Assembly (NCBI GenBank): GCA_934718135.1
Contig: CAKUZW010000001.1
Coordinates: 1 to 64,000, forward strand
Length of the DNA: 64,000 nucleotides
Direction of reading: 5' to 3'
Source: an uncultured Candidatus Melainabacteria bacterium
GTDB lineage: Bacteria > Cyanobacteriota > Vampirovibrionia > Gastranaerophilales > Gastranaerophilaceae
The position numbers were made by a program, and so were the translations under genes. Numbering within the stretch: the stretch's first letter is position 1; each line of letters starts with the position of its first letter. The notes under the pieces were generated by a model that saw nothing but the letters and a program-made list of their open reading frames with translations, ran no database searches and was not told the origin of the DNA. Shown here in pieces: positions 59,549 to 64,000 of the stretch.

Positions 59549-61354
59549 TTACACCAAATCCTCATTAGTGCCTTCATATTGCGAAACATCAATTGGAAGG
59601 GTGAAACCAAAGGTTGAACCGTGATTTGGTTGAGAGTTTACAAAAACGTGTCCGTGGTGTTTTTCTATTGTTGTTTTTACAAGGTGTAAACCAAGCCCTG
59701 TACCTTTAACACTATGAGTCTTGTTTTCAACTCGATAAAATCTCTCAAAGACCTTCTTTTGAAATTCCGGAGCAATTCCAATACCTTCATCACGTACAGT
59801 CACAACAATTTGATTGTTTTCAGGTTCTTTGTAAAGTCGAACTTTGATTGTAGAATTTTCAGGAGCATATTTTATTGCATTGGACAAATAATTTGTTAAA
59901 GCTCTTGATATTCCGTCATAGTTACACATAATTTGTGGAATATTATCATCTTTTTCAACTTCAATTTTAAGGTTGTGCTCTTTTAACAATATTTGAACCT
60001 GACTAACACAAGCATCAACAAGTTGTGACATATCATTTTCAGTTTTTTCAATTTTGGCATTTGCTTCCAGTCTTGAAAAATCCAAGATATCATTAACCAT
60101 TCCATTAAGCCTGATTATTTCAGTGTTTAGGGTTTCAACGAATTCTTTTTTTGTTTTTTCATCGAATTCATCACCATAATTGTACAAAGTGTCAATATAA
60201 CTTCTCAAAACAGTGACTGGAGTTCGAAGTTCGTGAGAAACATTTGAAATAAATTGAGATTTCATCTGATCCATTTCAATTTCTCTTGTCACATCAATCA
60301 GGACAATAATATATCCAACGTATTCATGACCAATTTGCGTGAACATTGGAGAAATTATAGATTTCAAAATTCGGCCATCAATTGTGATATTGAACGGAAT
60401 TTGCTTTTTAGACTTGTCTTCTAGAGAGAGATTTTTATATTCTTCAATTTTATCTTTAAAGCAATAATCACCTTCTGTATCAACGTATTGTTGAATATTC
60501 GTGTTTAAAAGTTGGTCATCTTCAAGTTCCAAAAGTTCTTTAGCGTGATTATTGATTAACACTACGGTATCATTGTTGTCACAAACAACAACACCATTTG
60601 CAATACTCATCAACACCGCTTCCAATTTGTTACGTTCAAGAGTCAATTGTTCAATATTTTGTTCTTCATACAAATTCAATCTCGTAGACATATCATTGAA
60701 TGCGTCAAACAAATCTTGAACCTCTTCACTAACATCTTTCCCTTCTATTCTGTAGCCAAATTCGCCTGTAGAAATACGTTTAACCCCCTCGTGCAGAATT
60801 CTTAATTCTCTTGTTATAAGATAGGTGTTAATCAAGATTACAAACGCAAAAACAAGCCAAACAATTACAAATACAAACAAAATTGAAGCTCTGGTTGTTG
60901 ATGAAACTTTCCCGACAATTGAACCTGACAACCCGACAGTCACCGAACCAATTGTTGCATCTGTTTTGATATCAACCATTGGAGAAGAAACCGCAATATT
61001 AGGACGTTTCAAGCTTTTGTGAGACTCATCTTGAGCTTTATAAATTACATTTCCCCTCGCATCCCGAAATTCAATAAAAACAATATCGTGATGTGATTTT
61101 AATATTGAATCGGAATGGGTTTTGAGAATATTAAAAGTCTGTCTTTGAGAAGCATTTTTAGTCATTTCAACGCTTTCAATTGCTAAAATTTTAGAAATAA
61201 CTTGTCCAAAATTTTGATAACTTGCATTGAGATTTTTTTGGATGTTGATAGTTGCAAAAACGGCAATAGCCATAATTAGTAAAGTGCTTAAAACCAATCC
61301 GGAAATAATCAAACGATTTTGCGTGGTGAAATTTATCTTTTGTTTCTCTTTCAT
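59549..61354 (-). CDS. Transmembrane sensor histidine kinase (PhoR/WalK-like)
   Basis: A 601-residue kinase. TM1 is at about 11-33 (RLIISGLVLSTLLIMAIAVFATI). An extracytoplasmic sensor loop (34-150, HSDSILKSHHDIVFIEFRD...SSPMVDIKTDATIG) follows, then TM2 (ILFVFVIVWLVFAFVILINTYLI, about 160-182). The HAMP domain has REL...LHEGVKRISTGEFGYRI, then a PAS domain (EAVLMSIANGVVVCDNNDTVVLINNHAKELL). HisKA is FISNVSHELRTPVTVLRSYIDT (His about 370) and HATPase has LSNAIKYAPENST, DEGIGI and GTGLGLHLVK. No response regulator is adjacent. The start lacks a ribosome site, and a perfect TATAAT lies 6 nt before the ATG. Confidence 0.95.
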   Translation of the reverse strand: MKEKQKINFTTQNRLIISGLVLSTLLIMAIAVFATINIQKNLNASYQNFGQVISKILAIESVEMTKNASQRQTFNILKTHSDSILKSHHDIVFIEFRDARGNVIYKAQDESHKSLKRPNIAVSSPMVDIKTDATIGSVTVGLSGSIVGKVSSTTRASILFVFVIVWLVFAFVILINTYLITRELRILHEGVKRISTGEFGYRIEGKDVSEEVQDLFDAFNDMSTRLNLYEEQNIEQLTLERNKLEAVLMSIANGVVVCDNNDTVVLINNHAKELLELEDDQLLNTNIQQYVDTEGDYCFKDKIEEYKNLSLEDKSKKQIPFNITIDGRILKSIISPMFTQIGHEYVGYIIVLIDVTREIEMDQMKSQFISNVSHELRTPVTVLRSYIDTLYNYGDEFDEKTKKEFVETLNTEIIRLNGMVNDILDFSRLEANAKIEKTENDMSQLVDACVSQVQILLKEHNLKIEVEKDDNIPQIMCNYDGISRALTNYLSNAIKYAPENSTIKVRLYKEPENNQIVVTVRDEGIGIAPEFQKKVFERFYRVENKTHSVKGTGLGLHLVKTTIEKHHGHVFVNSQPNHGSTFGFTLPIDVSQYEGTNEDLV

Positions 61355-61450
61355 AAATCAATTATAACACATAATAAAGTTGATAAGTCTATAATAAATT
61401 TAAAGGGATAAGGGATAAGGAAGCCCCTGACGACTTATAATGACGAAATA

Positions 61451-61490
61451 AAAAACGGCGGTCAGCTTTGTAATGCCGACCGCCGTTTTT
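61451..61490 (-). terminator. Terminator of the prepilin gene at 61519
   Basis: AAAAACGGCGGTC pairs perfectly with GACCGCCGTTTTT. On the minus strand TTTTTT follows. The bases at 61402-61425 before it (AAAGGGATAAGGGATAAGG) belong to the tract G family. Confidence 0.9.
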
Positions 61491-61518
61491 TATGAACTTT
61501 TCTTTGAAAATATATCAA

Positions 61519-62631
61519 TTATTTAGTTGGAATAAATTCTTTGTAATTACAAGAGTCACCTATACCGTTAATATAACACAATATTTTGGTATCTTTGCCA
61601 TTATAAACAGTATACCGAGGCACTTCTCGCATAATACATCTCTCCTCTTCATACATTGAACCCGAATTCGGACTACATACCATCAATCGCTTATTCTGAT
61701 GAATGACAACAGCATCATAGCTATCTGCAGTGCCACCACCTGATGTATATATATTTTCAGTAAATACACGTGTATACGCATTTAATTGATCAATGTTTGA
61801 ACCCGTTGCATGTAAAGTACAATAATAACCACTGTACCAACCATCCCCGTCACAATCAAGCGTATATGTTACATCTACCTCTATACCACATGCTGGTAAG
61901 CTCCCACAACCACACGTCATTCCTGCACATGGGTCACACGCTGGCAAGCTACCACAGCCACAGGTATAACCCGCACATGGATCTACATTATCAGGGGAAT
62001 CAACAACAATTCCTTTAGTGATAACATTACCTGTAGCCAAGTTCTTTGATTTTTTGAAAATTGAAAGCAAAGAAAATTCTCTTAAATCTCTGCCATATAT
62101 ATTTGGACCTTTTGGACCATTCAAGTCGATAATTCCTTTTACCGGACTTGCTTCTCCTATTTGGGGTTCCATACATATACTCATTCCGTTCTTTAGAATT
62201 GCACAACCACCTTTATATGTCGGAGTGTAAGTTACTTTGTCTTTATCTTTATATTCTGAATAGGATGAGGCAAAACAATTTCCATTGCTATCTCCGCAAT
62301 ACTTTGAAACTCTCATATATTTTTTCATAAACTTACCAACACTGTCATCATAAGTTGTTGGGTCAGAATCTTTATACATCATTGTTTCGAAAAAAGAAGT
62401 CTTATTTTCTTCAACAGCCAAAGCATTTACAGCATTTTCAATCGTTCTTGTTTCCCTTGTAAACGCAGAACCAAACAACTTGTCTTGGTATTTAGTGACA
62501 ATCATAGGCAAAACCAATGCCGCAATTACACCAACAATCAAAATAGCAATCAATACTTCCGTCAAGGTAAATGCTTTACTCTTATTAAAAGCGTTAAACA
62601 TTGATTTCACGCCTTTATATTCAAAATTCAT
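61519..62631 (-). CDS. Type IV prepilin-like protein with Cys-rich tandem repeat
   Basis: A 370-residue protein. Leader and stalk: NKSKAFTLTEVLIAILIVGVIAALVLPMIV (cleavage expected before F21). The body has YCGDSNGNC and the DLNGPKGPNIYGRDLREF motif, related to VDINGSTGPNRAGRDVF of the prepilin at 11189. Residues 217-232 and 233-248 are a tandem repeat DPCAGxTCGCGSLPAC, with four Cys in each copy. The C-terminus has more Cys pairs (DCDGDGWYSGYYC; CSPNSG...ERC; CYINGIGDSC). It is probably an exported, disulfide-rich minor pilin or adhesin. GAGGAG lies 10 nt before the ATG. A later Met (residue 11) is also possible. Confidence 0.85.
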   Translation of the reverse strand: MNFEYKGVKSMFNAFNKSKAFTLTEVLIAILIVGVIAALVLPMIVTKYQDKLFGSAFTRETRTIENAVNALAVEENKTSFFETMMYKDSDPTTYDDSVGKFMKKYMRVSKYCGDSNGNCFASSYSEYKDKDKVTYTPTYKGGCAILKNGMSICMEPQIGEASPVKGIIDLNGPKGPNIYGRDLREFSLLSIFKKSKNLATGNVITKGIVVDSPDNVDPCAGYTCGCGSLPACDPCAGMTCGCGSLPACGIEVDVTYTLDCDGDGWYSGYYCTLHATGSNIDQLNAYTRVFTENIYTSGGGTADSYDAVVIHQNKRLMVCSPNSGSMYEEERCIMREVPRYTVYNGKDTKILCYINGIGDSCNYKEFIPTK

Positions 62632-62699
62632 AAGAATTAACTCCTCGTTTTCATACTCTATATACTATAGTATAACATTTTTACCCCAGGTTTACAACT

Positions 62700-63295
62700 A
62701 CCTCCGGAAAAATTATTAAGGGACAAGGAAATAGGTAAGTAAGGAAATAAGGGAATAGGTTCGTTACGGTTTTATTATTCATGTCATTGCGAACGGGTTT
62801 TGAGAAATTATTTTTCAGATTAGACAACAATCTCCAGTGTCGCAATCCCAAACAAGGCTTGCAATTGTTTAATTTGTTATGGATTACGACGTCACTCTGT
62901 ATTTTTGTCTGACACTTCACCTTGCCATAAACGTGACTCCGTGTCTGCCAAATATGTCCTGCGGACAGCCTATCGTTTTGGCAGACAGCTCCGCACTCTG
63001 CTCGGTTCGTTCTCGTAATGACATGATTTTGTGTTTGTAGATCCTTCGGGTTATCACCCTCAGGATGACGCCACATGTCATTGCGAGCGAATGCGAAGCA
63101 ATCCAGCTTATTTAATTGTCGGCTTGGTAAAACCGCCCTACTTATCCTTCATGTCATTGCGAACGGGTTTTGAGAAATTATTTTTCAGATTAGACAACAA
63201 TCTCCAGTGTCGCAATCCCAAACAAGGCTTGCAATTGTTTAATTCGTTATGGATTACTACGTCACTCTGCTCGGTTCGTGTTCCTTGCAAGAACA
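62700..63295. repeat. Repeat block between a prepilin gene and the HEPN/MNT pair
   Basis: No gene is supported. In order: tract G (GGGACAAGGAAATAGG..., 62709-62770); element B copy 1 (62781-62899); element A reversed (62881-63024); element E (63035-63070, GATCCTTCGGGTTATCACCCTCAGGATGACG); element F (63075-63134, TGTCATTGCGAGCGAATGCGAAGCAATCC); then element B copy 2 (63151-63269). The two B copies are 119 bp each and differ at about 2 positions. The open frames here match protein-like text seen in the 22562 insert and are repeat-derived. Confidence 0.82.
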
Positions 63296-63580
63296 TTACT
63301 TTATTTTTACAAGAGAATTTTTAATCAAATTGTAAAAATGTTCATCCATTGTAGAGTAATTTGTAAAATTCACAACGTATGGAAGATTGCTTTTATCAAA
63401 ATCATTTTTCAAATTTGAAATTATTTCTTCATAATTATCAGTTTTGACCATTATATCTAAGTCGGACAAATCAGTGAAATCGCCTTTGACTCTTGAGCCA
63501 TAGGCGTAAAACTCTCCGTTGTATTTGTCTAAAATATTTTTTATTATTTCAAACTCTTTATTCGTTATTCCAACTATCAT
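63296..63580 (-). CDS. MNT-type minimal nucleotidyltransferase (antitoxin)
   Basis: About 94 residues from the ATG at 63580 (MIVGITNKEFEIIKNIL...). A TTG 6 codons earlier (63598) is possible. The catalytic motif GSRVKGDFTDLSDLDIMV (G-S-x(10)-D-x-D) marks the minimal NTase fold. A later NFTNYSTMDEHFYN may hold the third acidic residue. In HEPN/MNT toxin-antitoxin modules this enzyme AMPylates and silences the HEPN RNase. It overlaps the upstream HEPN gene by about 23 bp, the usual arrangement. It is next to a repeat block, in line with a mobile or accessory origin. Confidence 0.9.
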   Translation of the reverse strand: MIVGITNKEFEIIKNILDKYNGEFYAYGSRVKGDFTDLSDLDIMVKTDNYEEIISNLKNDFDKSNLPYVVNFTNYSTMDEHFYNLIKNSLVKIK

Positions 63581-63983
63581 TTTCAAGTTTTCTTTCAATA
63601 TTAGTTATTAGAATATTTGTATCTTCAATAAATTGAGGAATTATTTCAATTAAAGCTCTTGATTTTTCTAAATTGTACTCATGTGCTGTATTATTGCGTT
63701 TTTCATAATACAATTTCCAGTGTTCCCAGTTTGGAATAAATTTGTAGCCTTGCATAAAACGGAAGGTATTATTTACAGTTAATTCTTCTTCCGTTTTCCC
63801 ATATATTTTTTTTAGAATTCGTTTCATTATTTTTCTTGCAATTTCAAGAGTGTATTCAAATCTTTTTATGCAAGAATCCTCAAGCATATCAACAAAATCA
63901 CAAGTTTTATTTTCTTCCAATACTTCCATACTTGATTTAAGAGTTTCAAAAGCTGATTTTAAATTTGTGATATCAATTTCCAT
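63558..63983 (-). CDS. HEPN-domain protein (toxin partner of the MNT gene)
   Basis: A 141-residue all-helical protein of the NTase substrate-binding/HEPN type (HI0074-like). The helix KRFEYTLEIARKIMKRILKKIYG leads the fold. The motif RNNTAHEYN near residue 95 fits the HEPN R-x(4)-H RNase site. LEKSRALIEIIPQFIEDTNILITNIERKLE is the last helix pair. HEPN proteins cleave RNA when not silenced by their MNT partner. In the HI0073/HI0074 group the protein may instead act only as a binding partner. GGGG 8 nt before the ATG is near the window end (start at 63983), and the upstream context is not visible. Confidence 0.88.
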   Translation of the reverse strand: MEIDITNLKSAFETLKSSMEVLEENKTCDFVDMLEDSCIKRFEYTLEIARKIMKRILKKIYGKTEEELTVNNTFRFMQGYKFIPNWEHWKLYYEKRNNTAHEYNLEKSRALIEIIPQFIEDTNILITNIERKLENDSWNNE

Positions 63984-64000
63984 CTCTTACCCCTAATCAA

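Noticed and set aside
62577..63270. CRISPR array formed by the repeated 119-bp and 145-bp blocks
   Set aside because: Units are too long, too few and unevenly spaced, and no cas gene is near. They are dispersed elements.
63031..63324. Open frame containing CHCERMRSNPAYLI
   Set aside because: This is the translation of element F (TGTCATTGCGAGCGAATGCGAAGCAATCC), a type of bacterial repeat often mis-annotated as a gene. No ribosome site is present.

Overview
The window is a stretch of AT-rich bacterial chromosome. It most likely comes from a gut member of the non-photosynthetic cyanobacterial sister group (Melainabacteria, order Gastranaerophilales). This is an inference from the combination of genes. 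Three prepilin-like proteins carry the leader 'FTLAEVLITLGIIGVVAAMT' or a relative of it, which I associate with that order. A yggS-sepF pair is present. Diderm envelope genes (an LptF/LptG permease and an OprP-like porin) sit beside many short lineage-specific proteins. The genetic code looks standard. Two tRNA genes (Ala-TGC, Gly-CCC) and tmRNA are present.

Layout. 1-2.7 kb: tRNA-Ala, a small Xre regulator with an upstream palindrome, a gene fragment, tmRNA, a membrane-anchored Hsp20-like protein and a CopG-like protein. 2.7-7.7 kb: a histidine kinase/response regulator pair, mutL and an orphan DNA methyltransferase. 7.7-14.4 kb: yggS-sepF, exported proteins, an Xre repressor divergent from a prepilin gene, rplI, a CooC-like ATPase and folD. 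14.4-22 kb: lineage-specific small proteins, mini-RNase III, exported proteins, the LptF/G permease, a zincin and gatA. 22-24.5 kb: a second prepilin gene whose 5' end contains a composite of dispersed repeats, then about 700 bp of repeats. 24.5-38.7 kb: a SprA-like metalloprotease, a DNA glycosylase behind tRNA-Gly, an EamA transporter, an HD protein, a porin, mnmA, TPR, metallophosphoesterase and MBL genes, Fic and pgi. 38.7-48.6 kb: a candidate small transcript, lineage-specific membrane proteins, a DtxR-family regulator with its operator, a LysM protein, an MFS sugar porter, SulP and HxlR. 48.7-59 kb: aroK-aroB, a solute-binding lipoprotein, miaB, cca, a large SF1 helicase-nuclease and dnaK. 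59-64 kb: a repeat block, a sensor kinase, a third prepilin gene, another repeat block and a HEPN/MNT pair.

Three patterns run across the window. (1) Families of dispersed, MITE/REP-like elements fill several intergenic gaps. They often end in GTCAT(T/C)NYGA and are often linked to a (GGAAATA)n tract. One composite is inserted in frame inside a prepilin leader. (2) At least eleven genes have no Shine-Dalgarno sequence but a -10-like hexamer (TAWAWT type) exactly 6 nt before the ATG, which predicts leaderless mRNAs. (3) Five unrelated hypothetical proteins carry a short N-terminal 'xFG/xFK' motif that could be a lineage-specific sorting or docking tag.

Most of the rest is ordinary housekeeping: translation, DNA repair, shikimate pathway, envelope and transport. 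All calls come from reading the sequence by eye. No database search was run.
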